Shown here: positions 44,668-53,444 of the stretch, in pieces
Layout of the letters: the number at the start of each line of letters is the position of its first letter
Numbering within the stretch: the stretch's first letter is position 1
Origin: Campylobacteraceae bacterium
GTDB lineage: Bacteria > Campylobacterota > Campylobacteria > Campylobacterales > Campylobacteraceae
Length of the DNA stretch: 64,000 nucleotides
Direction: 5' to 3'
Assembly: GCA_900753405.1 (NCBI GenBank)
Contig: CAADYZ010000015.1
Coordinates: 67,735 to 131,734, forward strand
Notes under the pieces: generated by a model
Told to the model about the DNA's origin: nothing
Seen by the model: only the letters and a program-made list of their open reading frames with translations
Database searches by the model: none
Program-made: the position numbers and the translations under genes

Positions 44668-46579
44668 GGACTTGAAAGAGAAGAAAATAGGCGAATTAAG
44701 CGAGATTTGCGCCATTTTACGCGAGAAAATTTTAGAAGTTGTTAGCAAAAATGGCGGACATTTAAGCTCGAATTTAGGCGTTGTGGAACTGACGGTCGCG
44801 CTGCATTATGTCTTTGACCTGCCGCGGGATGCGTTGGTTTTTGATGTTAGTCACCAGTGCTACGCTCACAAGCTGTTAAGCGGGCGGTGGGACGAGTTTG
44901 AAACGCTAAGGCAATTTGGCGGCATCAGCGGCTACACGAAACCCTGTGAAAGCGAGTTTGACTACTTTGTCGCAGGACACAGCTCGACTAGCATAAGCCT
45001 CGCAGTCGGCGCGGCAAAAGCCTTCGCGTTGAAGCAAAATGGCGCAGTTAGCATCGCTCTAATCGGCGATGGTGCGTTAAGCGGCGGCGTGGCGTATGAA
45101 GCCTTAAACGAGCTTGGCGACTTGAAACTGCCGTGCGTCATCGTGCTAAACGACAACGAAATGAGCATCTCCAAACCGATCGGCGCGATTAGTAAATATC
45201 TCTCGCAGATGATGGCTGGGCAGTTTTACCAAAAGTTCAAGTCGCGGGTAAATAAATTTTTAGAGTTTATGCCCGACTCTGCGGCGTATATGGCGCGGCG
45301 GTTTGAAGAGGGCGTGCGACTCATCACGCCCGGAATGTTTTTTGAAGAGCTAGGGCTTGAATACATCGGTCCGATCAACGGACACAACCTGCCTGAGCTC
45401 ATCAGTGCTTTAAAGACCGCAAAGTCGATGCAAAAGCCAGTTGTAGTGCATATCCAGACGATCAAAGGCAAGGGTTACGAGTTTAGCGAAAAGGATGATG
45501 GCAAATGGCACGGCGTGAGCGCGTTTGACCTACAAAGCGGTGAGGCGTTAAGCAAAGTTGTCAAAACCGAATTTAAAGAGGAAAACACACCGCAAAAGGC
45601 GCAAGCTGCTTCGCCAAAGTCGGCTACGCAGATTTTTAGCACAAAACTTTTAAGCCTCGCACAGCAAGATGAGAAAGTCTGCGGCGTAACTGCTGCGATG
45701 CCAAGCGGGACTGGGCTTGAAGAGTTGCTAAAACTCTACCCAGAGCGCTTTTTTGACACAGGGATCACCGAGCAGCACGCAGTCGCGTCAATGGCGGCGC
45801 TTGCAAAGGAAGGTTTTAAGCCGTTTGTGGCGATCTACTCGACATTTTTGCAACGAGCTTACGACCAGATCATCCAAGAAGTCGCCCTGCTCTCGCTGCC
45901 CGTTGTCTTTTGCTTAGATCGCGCAGGGATTGTCGGAGAGGACGGCGAGACGCACCAAGGCGTCTTTGACATCGCCTTTTTAAACTGCGTCCCAAACCTA
46001 ACACTTTGCGCCCCGCGAAACGAAGCGGCGTTTAACGCCTTGCTAGAATTTGGCGCAAATTTCGACAAGCCACTCGCCATCCGCTACCCACGAGGCAGTT
46101 TCAAAGCTGACGCAAACGGCTTTGCGGCTGGTTTTGCTTTGCCGTGTGAAGTGGGAAAAAGCGAGGTTTTAGCAGGTGAGTTGGAGGGCGAGAAATTGGC
46201 TGAGGCGGCGTTTTTGGGCTACGGAGACGGCGTTGGCGCAGCTTTGAGCGTGGCGAAAAATTTTGAGAGCGTGGTTGTGGTGGATTTAATTTTTATCAAG
46301 CCACTAGACAAGGTGATGCTAAAAAAGCTTGCTAAAACGAGCAAAACTTGGTTTGTGTTTAGCAGCAGTGCAAAACGCGGCGGAGTCGGCTCGATCCTCG
46401 CTTCGTGGCTACAAGAAAACGGCATTTTGGGCGTGCGAGTTGTGAGTTTTGAGTTTGAAGACGAGTTTATCACGCACGGAAAAACGCCGCTCGTGGAGGC
46501 GAGTTTGGGGGTGGATGAGGCGAGTTTGACGCAAAAAGTAAGACAAATTTTGCAAACCAAAACAAAGGAAGGCGTGTGA
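44657..46579 (+). CDS. dxs: 1-deoxy-D-xylulose-5-phosphate synthase
   Basis: First step of the MEP isoprenoid pathway, from pyruvate and glyceraldehyde 3-phosphate, using thiamine diphosphate. 640 residues from the ATG at 44657. GGHLSSNLG near residue 35, GDGALSGG..NDNEMSIS for ThDP/Mg binding, and the transketolase domain GITEQHAVASMAALA and RAGIVGEDGETHQG are intact. A repeat variant encodes VVKTEFKEENT in the linker between domains, where length varies. Its stop overlaps fmt by 4 bases. Confidence 0.96.
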   Translation: MKFEDLKEKKIGELSEICAILREKILEVVSKNGGHLSSNLGVVELTVALHYVFDLPRDALVFDVSHQCYAHKLLSGRWDEFETLRQFGGISGYTKPCESEFDYFVAGHSSTSISLAVGAAKAFALKQNGAVSIALIGDGALSGGVAYEALNELGDLKLPCVIVLNDNEMSISKPIGAISKYLSQMMAGQFYQKFKSRVNKFLEFMPDSAAYMARRFEEGVRLITPGMFFEELGLEYIGPINGHNLPELISALKTAKSMQKPVVVHIQTIKGKGYEFSEKDDGKWHGVSAFDLQSGEALSKVVKTEFKEENTPQKAQAASPKSATQIFSTKLLSLAQQDEKVCGVTAAMPSGTGLEELLKLYPERFFDTGITEQHAVASMAALAKEGFKPFVAIYSTFLQRAYDQIIQEVALLSLPVVFCLDRAGIVGEDGETHQGVFDIAFLNCVPNLTLCAPRNEAAFNALLEFGANFDKPLAIRYPRGSFKADANGFAAGFALPCEVGKSEVLAGELEGEKLAEAAFLGYGDGVGAALSVAKNFESVVVVDLIFIKPLDKVMLKKLAKTSKTWFVFSSSAKRGGVGSILASWLQENGILGVRVVSFEFEDEFITHGKTPLVEASLGVDEASLTQKVRQILQTKTKEGV

Positions 46580-47523
46580 AAAAAGTAGTTTTTATGGGGA
46601 CGCCAAGTTACGCCGCAAAGGTGTTGGACGCCCTGCTTTTGGCGGAAGATTTTGAGGTTTGTGCCGTCTTTACGCAGCCACAAAAACGCGCAGGCAGAGG
46701 GCAAGCAGTGGTGCAAAATCCAGTCAAACAACGCGCCTTAGAGGCGATTAGTCAAGGCAAAGGCGCGCTTGAAATTTGCGAAATTAGCTCGCTAAAAGAG
46801 GCAAGCGTGCAAGAAAAACTCGCCTCTTTTAAAGCAGACTTCATTGTCGTTGCAGCCTTTGGGCAGCTGTTGCCAAAGGCGGTTTTAGACCTAGCACCCT
46901 GCGTCAATCTCCACGCCTCGCTTTTGCCGCTTTTTCGCGGAGCAAGCCCGATCCAAGCTGCGGTTTTAAAGGGCGAGAAGTTAGGCGGAGTTAGTGCGAT
47001 GAATATGCGTGAAGGGCTTGATGACGGCGAGATTTTGGCTTATCAGGCGATGAGAGTTGAGGGGCGAAATTCGAGCGAGCTGTTTGAGGAATTTGGGGTG
47101 ATGGCGGCGGATTTGACGCTAAAAGTTTTGCGAAATTTCGACAAAATCGCCCCGTTAAAGCAGTTTGACGCCGGCTCGTCAAAGTGCGGGAAGATCAAAA
47201 AAGAGGACGGATTGGTGGATTTTGCGAGGGATTGGGCGAGTGAGATTTGCGCTAAAAATCTTGCGTTTTGCGGCTGGCCCGGGACTTTTTTGCAAAACGG
47301 CGTGAAGCTTTTAGAAGTCGAGCTTGGTGAGGGCGAACTTGGTGAGGACAAAGATGGCGCGTGCGGGGAGATTTTGCGCATTGACGCTAGCGGCGTTGCG
47401 GTGAAGACAAGGCGAGGTGTGTTGCGGATTTTGCGTGTGCAAGATATTGGTAAAAAGCCGATTTTAGCAAGAGACTTTTGCAACGGCAAACGACTAAAAG
47501 TTGGCGATCTGTTTGAGTGTTAG
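46576..47523 (+). CDS. fmt: Methionyl-tRNA formyltransferase
   Basis: Formylates initiator Met-tRNA using 10-formyltetrahydrofolate; peptide deformylase (def, 57574) later removes the formyl group. 315 residues, GTG start overlapping the dxs stop. VFMGTPSYAAKVL at the N-terminus, the catalytic NLHASLLPLFRGASPIQ and the MNMREGLDDGEIL segment are as expected. Followed directly by the repeat-rich region at 47524-47770. Confidence 0.96.
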   Translation: MKKVVFMGTPSYAAKVLDALLLAEDFEVCAVFTQPQKRAGRGQAVVQNPVKQRALEAISQGKGALEICEISSLKEASVQEKLASFKADFIVVAAFGQLLPKAVLDLAPCVNLHASLLPLFRGASPIQAAVLKGEKLGGVSAMNMREGLDDGEILAYQAMRVEGRNSSELFEEFGVMAADLTLKVLRNFDKIAPLKQFDAGSSKCGKIKKEDGLVDFARDWASEICAKNLAFCGWPGTFLQNGVKLLEVELGEGELGEDKDGACGEILRIDASGVAVKTRRGVLRILRVQDIGKKPILARDFCNGKRLKVGDLFEC

Positions 47524-47770
47524 GGTTTTGTCAAAACCAAATTTGGTTTTGACATTTTCAACCCGCGAACCGCGAAACAAACTGCGAAAACCAAATTTAA
47601 AAAGCGTAAAAGACGAGTCAAATTCGGTTTTGACAATTCAATTTTAAGAAACTGCAAAAACCAAAATTGAATTTTACGCTTTGTCAGTTTTGTCACGCGT
47701 TTTGTAAAATCAAATTCGGTTTTAACAATTTTTAATTTTGAAAATTTGCAAAAACCGAATTTAACGCGAC
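47524..47770. repeat. Cluster of palindrome variants between convergent genes
   Basis: A 247-base stretch without a gene that holds at least six variants in both orientations. Among them are a perfect 24-base palindrome at 47530-47553, GTCAAATTCGGTTTTGAC at 47617-47634, and partial copies near 47577, 47650, 47706 and 47751. It lies between the converging fmt and the small membrane protein gene, so it can end transcription from both sides. Confidence 0.85.
47530..47553 (+). terminator. Likely fmt terminator
   Basis: GTCAAAACCAAA / TTTGGTTTTGAC, a perfect 24-base palindrome 6 bases after the fmt stop, followed by ATTTTC. The T-run is short. Confidence 0.55.
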
Positions 47771-48337
47771 CTACTTGGCTTTTTTGCGGTAGATCTGACG
47801 CGAAATTAAAAGCAAGATCACGCCTGCTAAAAACCCGTAAGCGCCGAACCTAACGGTGTTTAAAGTGGATTTGTTGGCGTTGCCGATGCTGCTTTGGAGG
47901 ACGACATTTTTTGACTTTGCGACTCTCTCGGCGATGTCTGCAAAGCCGTTGATCGCCGCTGCGTTGTAGATATCGCTGGCTTTTGGGTTAGCCAAAATCG
48001 GCAAAATGCTGCCCTTGTGCGGGTAAGGACTCATCACCGCCTCCGCGTCAAAAAGCCTAAAAAGCTCCTTGTTAGCGAAAATTTTCACCTTGCCGTGTCG
48101 CTCTTTGCCTTCGCTCACGCTGTTTGGCACAAAAACAAGCGAAATTCCCTCCAAATTCGGCTCTCTTAGCTCTGGCTGTGAAACCAAATTTAGCCTCACG
48201 CCCGTTTTGTCGAAAAGCTCGGTGGAGATGTTATCAACCAGCTGTTTGACATTATCGTTAAAAAGCCCGACTTCGTCTATGACTTGGGCGTTTGAAAGCG
48301 TGGCGGCTAGGACGGCGGCTGTAAAAAATTTCTTCAT
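47771..48337 (-). CDS. Small membrane protein with a TPM-like periplasmic domain
   Basis: 188 residues: signal peptide (MKKFFTAAVLAATLSNA), then VIDEVGLFNDNVKQLVDNIS and KTGVRLNLVS, which resemble the start of TPM-fold domains, and a C-terminal membrane helix (about 162-180) followed by a basic tail. The short family resemblance suggests an envelope protein exposed to the periplasm; I cannot assign a function. It is divergent from DUF507. Confidence 0.65.
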   Translation of the reverse strand: MKKFFTAAVLAATLSNAQVIDEVGLFNDNVKQLVDNISTELFDKTGVRLNLVSQPELREPNLEGISLVFVPNSVSEGKERHGKVKIFANKELFRLFDAEAVMSPYPHKGSILPILANPKASDIYNAAAINGFADIAERVAKSKNVVLQSSIGNANKSTLNTVRFGAYGFLAGVILLLISRQIYRKKAK

Positions 48338-48430
48338 TTAAGACCTTTGATTAGACAAAATTTTGTTAATTTTAACGAAATTTAACTTATAACTAGATAG
48401 AATCAGCGAATTTTATCAAGAAGGAAAGTT

Positions 48431-48976
48431 ATGAAACTAAAAGCTTTTCACGCCCCTTTCATCGCGCGGAAAATCCTCCTTAACTTCACAAAAAGCGGCA
48501 TCGTCAGCTTCACTCGCGGCACTGAAAGTGTTGTGGCAAGTGCGCAAAAACTGCTTTTGGCTGAGGTTGAAAAGGAGCGGTTGGTTGAACTCAAAGCAAA
48601 TGAGTTGATGGAGCAAAATGAGGACAAAATCGCCCAAGAAGCGGCGGACGAAGCGGCGTTGTTTTGGCTTATTAAGAGGCAAGTTGCGGCGGAATTTGGG
48701 CTGCTTTTGGAGTTTGAGGAGCGTTTTAGCGACTTTGCGACAAGGCTTTTAGCCGAGCTTCAAAAAGAGGATTTGCTTAAATTCAATGTCGCGCAAAATC
48801 GCGTGAAAAACATCATCTTTTCGGCGATTGACGAGTATGTAAAAGGCTTTACGACCGCAGAGGACGCCGCCTTTAACAAACTCAAAGCAAAAGGCGTGAA
48901 GATCGGCGGCGAAGAGTGGAGCGTCTTGTTTGAGAAATATTACGAAAACGAGCTAAAAAGCCGCGGGCTGATCTAA
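48431..48976 (+). CDS. DUF507 family protein
   Basis: 181 residues, helical and charged with no signal peptide, beginning MKLKAFHAPFIARKI, as in the DUF507 proteins of Campylobacterota. Its function is unknown. The neighbour carA is 36 bases downstream, an order common in this group, with a palindrome variant in the gap. The ATG follows AAGGAAAG. Confidence 0.85.
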   Translation: MKLKAFHAPFIARKILLNFTKSGIVSFTRGTESVVASAQKLLLAEVEKERLVELKANELMEQNEDKIAQEAADEAALFWLIKRQVAAEFGLLLEFEERFSDFATRLLAELQKEDLLKFNVAQNRVKNIIFSAIDEYVKGFTTAEDAAFNKLKAKGVKIGGEEWSVLFEKYYENELKSRGLI

Positions 48977-49012
48977 TCAAATTCGATTTTGACAATTTTA
49001 AAAGAGGCAAAA

Positions 49013-50140
49013 ATGAAAGCAGTTATGTATTTTGAAAACGGTGTGATGTTAGAGGCAAACAGCTTTGGGGCTGAGGGGACGATCTGCGGTGAGGCAGTTT
49101 TTAACACCTCGCTTAGCGGCTACCAAGAGATCTGCACGGATCCGAGTTACGCGGGGCAGTTCGTGCTTTTTACTGCGCCTGAGATCGGCGTTGTTGGCGT
49201 TAATGACGAGGATTGCGAGAGCGGCGAGGTTTTTGCAAGCGGCGTCATCGTGCGGCATTACAGCGAGGAATTTAGTAATTTTAGAGCGCAAAACTCACTT
49301 TCGCAACTTCTGAAAAAATACGGCAAAATGGGACTTTGCGATGTGGATACGCGGTTTTTGACGAAGATGTTGCGAGAAAACGGGGCGATGCAGATGGTTG
49401 CTTCAACGGAGATTTTTGACGAAAAAGAGCTTGCCAAAATTCTAGCAGGCGGCGGCAAAATTTACGAGACAAACTGGGTTGAAAAGGTTAGCACAAAAGA
49501 GGCTTACGGTTTTGACTCAGCGGCGTGGGACCAAGAAAAACTCTGTTTCAAAAGCCTAAAACCTTGCGGAAAAAAGGTCGCCGTCATTGACTACGGCGTG
49601 AAGAAAAACATCTTACGCGAGTTGTGTGATGTTGGGCTTGACTTGATCGTTGTTCCGCACGACACGAAGGCAGAGACACTTATTGAGATGGTGAAAAAAG
49701 GTGAGATTGACGGCGTGTTTTTAAGCAACGGACCGGGCGAGCCGAGGATGTTGAAATTTGAGATCGAGCAGATCAAAAAGCTCATTGACGCAGATGTGAA
49801 AATGTTTGGCATCTGCCTTGGACATCAACTGCTTTCAAACGCCTTTGGCTTTGAGACTTACAAGCTCAAATTCGGGCAGCACGGCGCGAACCACCCAGTG
49901 CAAAACCTCATCTCAAAGCAAATTGAGATCACCACTCAAAACCACAACTACAATGTCCCAGAGGGGATCGCGCAGGTTGCGGAGGTGACGCACAGAAACT
50001 TGTTTGACGGGACGATCGAAGGCGTGGCTTATAAAAACAAGCCGATTTTCAGCGTCCAGCACCACCCAGAAGCAAGCGGCGGACCACGCGAATCGCGTTA
50101 CATTTTCAAGCAGTTTGTTGAGTTGCTGCAAAGGGACTAA
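49013..50140 (+). CDS. carA: Carbamoyl-phosphate synthase small (glutaminase) subunit
   Basis: Releases ammonia from glutamine for carbamoyl phosphate used in pyrimidines and arginine. 375 residues from the ATG at 49013, behind AGAGGC; the longer frame from 48989 begins in a repeat variant. LSNGPGEPR, the nucleophile Cys in FGICLGHQLL and the His/Glu of HHPEAS form the catalytic triad. CarB is not in the window. Confidence 0.96.
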   Translation: MKAVMYFENGVMLEANSFGAEGTICGEAVFNTSLSGYQEICTDPSYAGQFVLFTAPEIGVVGVNDEDCESGEVFASGVIVRHYSEEFSNFRAQNSLSQLLKKYGKMGLCDVDTRFLTKMLRENGAMQMVASTEIFDEKELAKILAGGGKIYETNWVEKVSTKEAYGFDSAAWDQEKLCFKSLKPCGKKVAVIDYGVKKNILRELCDVGLDLIVVPHDTKAETLIEMVKKGEIDGVFLSNGPGEPRMLKFEIEQIKKLIDADVKMFGICLGHQLLSNAFGFETYKLKFGQHGANHPVQNLISKQIEITTQNHNYNVPEGIAQVAEVTHRNLFDGTIEGVAYKNKPIFSVQHHPEASGGPRESRYIFKQFVELLQRD

Positions 50141-50141
50141 T

Positions 50142-51407
50142 TTGGTCAAATATCTGCTTTTTAGATACCTTCGTTACGAGCCTTCGCAGCCCTTCATCAC
50201 GCTCACGGCGGTGCTTGCGTTTTTGGGCGTTGGGCTTGGCGTGGCGGTGTTGATAGTCGCGATGGCGATAATGAATGGTTTTGACAAAGAATTTCAGCGA
50301 AAACTCTTTGTGATGAACTACCCGATCACCATCATCAGCGGCTTTAAGGCGGATTTTAACGAGGCGGATTTGGCGGCGTTGCGCGAGAAATTTAGCAACA
50401 TCTCATTTAGCCCATTTGTCTCAACGCAGATTATGCTTCAAAGCCAGAGCAAGATCAGCGGGGCGATGCTTTTTGGCGTGAATTTTGAAGACGAAGCGAA
50501 GATCAACCCTGTGTTTGCGGAGGCGATCGGCGAGGCTAGCCAAAACTTGAAAAAACCGAATTTGACCGCAGAAAACGAGAGTTTCAAATTCGGTTTTGAC
50601 AAAAACGAGAGCGAAAAAAGCGAGTTTAACATCGTCATCGGCAAAAGTAACGCAAACGACTTTCAAGCCTTGGGTGAAGACAAGATCACAGCCGTGTTTA
50701 TGCAGCTGCAAGCCGCTGGCTTTGCCATCATCCCGACAATGAAACGCTACACCGTAAAAGGCGTCTTCTCCTCTGGGCTTGCGGCTTATGATCGCAGTTA
50801 CACTTACGCAAACTTAGACTCAGTCCAAAAGGTTTTGGGCTACGAAAAAGGAACTTTTGACGGCATCCACGCGTTTAGCAACGACCCAAAACGCGACATC
50901 GAACTTCTCAACGCACACTTAAACTTTGGCAAACGCGCGGTCGGCTGGTGGGAGCAAAATGGCAACTTTTTTAGCGCCCTCGCCCTTGAAAAACGCGCGC
51001 TTTTCATCGTTTTGATGCTTATCATTTTAGTCGCAAGTTTAAACATCATCAGCTCGCTTTTGATGAATGTGATGAACCGCCGCAGCGAAATCGCCCTACT
51101 TTTGTCGCTTGGAGCAACGCAAAAAGAGGTGCGCCGCAGCTTTTTTGCGCAAGGCTTAGTCATCGGCGTTAGCGGAGTCATCTTCGGGCTTGGACTTGGG
51201 CTTGGGAGCTACTTTCTGCTCGGCACATTCGACCTTGTGCATCTGCCTGAGGATGTGTATGGAAGCTCAAAACTCCCGCTAGAACTAAGCCTTCTTGACC
51301 TCGCGTCAATCCTCTTTGGCGCGGTTGTCATCGTCTTTTTAAGCTCGCTCTACCCTGCGTGCAAAGCCGCGAAAATCAATGTCTTAGAGACACTTCGCAA
51401 CGAATAA
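50142..51407 (+). CDS. LolC/LolE-type lipoprotein-releasing ABC transporter permease
   Basis: Inner-membrane FtsX-like permease that takes lipoproteins from the inner membrane for transport to the outer membrane. 421 residues from a TTG just after the carA stop, behind AAGGGA. One N-terminal membrane helix (about 20-45), a periplasmic domain, then three C-terminal helices with MNRRSEIALLLSLGATQKEVRR. The periplasmic domain has an extra stretch with two repeat variants (KKPNLTAE and FKFGFDKN). A single permease gene, rather than separate lolC and lolE, is common outside the gammaproteobacteria. LolD is not here. Confidence 0.88.
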   Translation: MVKYLLFRYLRYEPSQPFITLTAVLAFLGVGLGVAVLIVAMAIMNGFDKEFQRKLFVMNYPITIISGFKADFNEADLAALREKFSNISFSPFVSTQIMLQSQSKISGAMLFGVNFEDEAKINPVFAEAIGEASQNLKKPNLTAENESFKFGFDKNESEKSEFNIVIGKSNANDFQALGEDKITAVFMQLQAAGFAIIPTMKRYTVKGVFSSGLAAYDRSYTYANLDSVQKVLGYEKGTFDGIHAFSNDPKRDIELLNAHLNFGKRAVGWWEQNGNFFSALALEKRALFIVLMLIILVASLNIISSLLMNVMNRRSEIALLLSLGATQKEVRRSFFAQGLVIGVSGVIFGLGLGLGSYFLLGTFDLVHLPEDVYGSSKLPLELSLLDLASILFGAVVIVFLSSLYPACKAAKINVLETLRNE

Positions 51408-51416
51408 GGAGAAGTA

Positions 51417-51971
51417 ATGCTAAATTTGCCAAACGCACTTGCGATGCTGCGTGTTTTCTTAGCGCCGTTGATGTTATTTTTGCTTTTGCAGCACAGAGAA
51501 AATACGGATTTAGTTTGGGCGAGTTGGCTAAACTACTTCGCCGCGCTCGTCTTTACGGTCGCAGCCGTCACCGACTTTTTTGACGGCTTTATTGCCCGCG
51601 CACTAAACCAACAGACAAAACTCGGCGCGATCATCGATCCGCTAGCGGACAAAATGCTCATTTTAGCGGCGTTTTTGGGGCTTGCGTTGATCGATCGGGC
51701 GAACATTTGGGCGGTTTATCTCATCTTAGTAAGAGAATTTTTCATCACAGGCTTTCGCGTCTTTTTAGCCGCGCAAAATGTCAGCGTTGCGGCGGGCTTT
51801 TCAGGCAAAGTCAAAACCACCTTTCAGCTCGTGGCGATCGGCTTTTTGACGATGCAGTGGAGCGGCGGCGAGGCGCTTCTTTTTGTCGCGCTTTTCTTGA
51901 CGCTTTACTCGGGCGCGGAGTATGTCATCGCTTATGCTAAAAACAAAGAGATCAAAGGCGCGAAATGGTAA
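51417..51971 (+). CDS. pgsA: Phosphatidylglycerophosphate synthase
   Basis: Makes phosphatidylglycerol phosphate from CDP-diacylglycerol and glycerol 3-phosphate in the inner membrane. 184 residues with the CDP-alcohol phosphotransferase motif DFFDGFIARALNQQTKLG then DPLADK; four membrane helices. 9 bases after the LolC-type gene. Confidence 0.95.
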   Translation: MLNLPNALAMLRVFLAPLMLFLLLQHRENTDLVWASWLNYFAALVFTVAAVTDFFDGFIARALNQQTKLGAIIDPLADKMLILAAFLGLALIDRANIWAVYLILVREFFITGFRVFLAAQNVSVAAGFSGKVKTTFQLVAIGFLTMQWSGGEALLFVALFLTLYSGAEYVIAYAKNKEIKGAKW

Positions 51972-51995
51972 AAACCAAATTTGAAAAGGGCGGTT

Positions 51996-52403
51996 ATGAG
52001 TCAAAATGACCTTTTGCTGATGGCGGTGGCGGTGGGTGTTTTAGCGCTTTTAGTGCGTTGGCAGATCGCAAAGCTTAGCCAAAGAGTGGCTAGCGGCGAG
52101 GCGGTTTTGCCAAATGTTGGCAAGCGGGATTACAGCGGTTTTTGCGAGGCGATCGACCAAGAGCTAGGCAGACTGAAAGAGGCGTGCAAGGAAGACGAGG
52201 CGAGCTTGGAGGCGGTCGCTGCGTTTGTCAAAGAGCTAGTTTTCATCCAGTCGATGGGCGTGAGCGTTTCAAACGAGCGTTGGGAGGAGAAGCTTTTTGG
52301 CTTTTTGAGTCGCGTGGATGAGTTTGTGTTAGCGAATTTGGGGCAGGAATATCTTGACGAGATGAAAGCAAGGTTAGCAGCGGCGTATTCGCAGTTGCGT
52401 TAG
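51996..52403 (+). CDS. Hypothetical protein with N-terminal membrane anchor
   Basis: 135 residues from the ATG at 51996 (behind AAGGGCGG): one membrane helix (about 5-22) then a charged helical domain of about 100 residues. No family recognised. It lies between pgsA and waaF with small gaps, so it is probably cotranscribed with them. Confidence 0.75.
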   Translation: MSQNDLLLMAVAVGVLALLVRWQIAKLSQRVASGEAVLPNVGKRDYSGFCEAIDQELGRLKEACKEDEASLEAVAAFVKELVFIQSMGVSVSNERWEEKLFGFLSRVDEFVLANLGQEYLDEMKARLAAAYSQLR

Positions 52404-52412
52404 GGGCGTGTT

Positions 52413-53444
52413 GTGAGGGTTTTTATCGAGCTGCCGACTTGGCTGGGTGATGGCGTGATGGCGAGTGCGGCGGTTGAGCAGTTGCGGCGATTTTGCCAAA
52501 ATTTTGACCGCGAGGCGGCTGCAAAAGGGGCGCAAGAAAATGTCAAAACCGAATTTGTTTTTTTTGGCTCAGCCGTTTGCGTCCAGCTTTTTAGTCAAGA
52601 CGAATGCGGCGTGAAATTTGTTAAAGACGAGAGCAAAAAGGCGCGTTTTCGCCTCTTGTGGCTGCTGAAAAAGGGGCTTGAAATTCGCAAAGAATTTGGC
52701 GAGTTTGACTTAGCCGTAAGCTTTCGTGGCGCGTTTGCAAGCCGCTTTTTGCAACGCTTTTTAAAAGCCAAAGCCAAAGCCGTTTTTGACAAAACTGCCC
52801 TGCCCTCGCCGACTCATCAAGTCGTGCGTTACACCAAATTTCTCACAAGCGTTTTGCGCAAAAATTTCGACCAAAACTACAACGAAACGCCCTGCAAACC
52901 AACGCTAAAATTTGTCAAATTCGAATTTGACAAACCGACACTCGCCATCGCCCCTGCCGCGGCGTTTGGAAGTGCGAAGTGCTGGCTTGCGGAGCGTTTT
53001 GCGCAGTTTGGTGCGGCGTTTAAAACCGAATTTGACATCGTAATCTTGGGCGCAAAGGGTGAGGAGAGAATTTGTGACGAAATCTTCTCAAACCTTGAAA
53101 AAAACGGCGTTAAGGCTAAGAATTTGTGTGGCAAAACAAGCGTGAAAGAGCTGTGTGAAACGGTCGCGGGAGCGAGCTTGGTTGTGTGTAATGACAGCGG
53201 GATTATGCATATCGCGGCGGCTTACGAGCGTCCTTGCGTGGCGATTTTTGGTCCGACAAAATCAGACGAGACTTCGCCGTTTGCCAACCCAAACGCGCGG
53301 ATCTTAAAAGCAGATCTTGCGTGTATGCCGTGTATGAAACGCGTCTGTCCGCTTGCGACTCACGAGTGTATGAAGGCGGTTTTGGCAACGCAAGCGGTGG
53401 CGGCGGCTAGGGAAATTTTGAGTAAAGAGGCGGAGAATGGATAG
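52413..53444 (+). CDS. waaF: ADP-heptose:LPS heptosyltransferase II
   Basis: Adds the second heptose to the lipopolysaccharide inner core at the cytoplasmic face of the inner membrane. 343 residues, GTG start behind AGGGG. LPTWLGDGVMASAAVEQL at the N-terminus and CNDSGIMHIAAAYERPCVAIFGPT in the C-terminal GT-B domain match family 9. Three repeat copies are in the gene: NVKTEFVF, FVKFEFDKPTLAI and FKTEFDIVIL. The last two encode strands of the Rossmann-like folds. Overlaps tcdA by 8 bases. Confidence 0.94.
   Translation: MRVFIELPTWLGDGVMASAAVEQLRRFCQNFDREAAAKGAQENVKTEFVFFGSAVCVQLFSQDECGVKFVKDESKKARFRLLWLLKKGLEIRKEFGEFDLAVSFRGAFASRFLQRFLKAKAKAVFDKTALPSPTHQVVRYTKFLTSVLRKNFDQNYNETPCKPTLKFVKFEFDKPTLAIAPAAAFGSAKCWLAERFAQFGAAFKTEFDIVILGAKGEERICDEIFSNLEKNGVKAKNLCGKTSVKELCETVAGASLVVCNDSGIMHIAAAYERPCVAIFGPTKSDETSPFANPNARILKADLACMPCMKRVCPLATHECMKAVLATQAVAAAREILSKEAENG
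52916..52929. repeat. Palindrome core in waaF
   Basis: CAAATTCGAATTTG, read as KFEFDK before the strand TLAIAP; two variants flank it at about 52541 and 53021. Confidence 0.9.
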
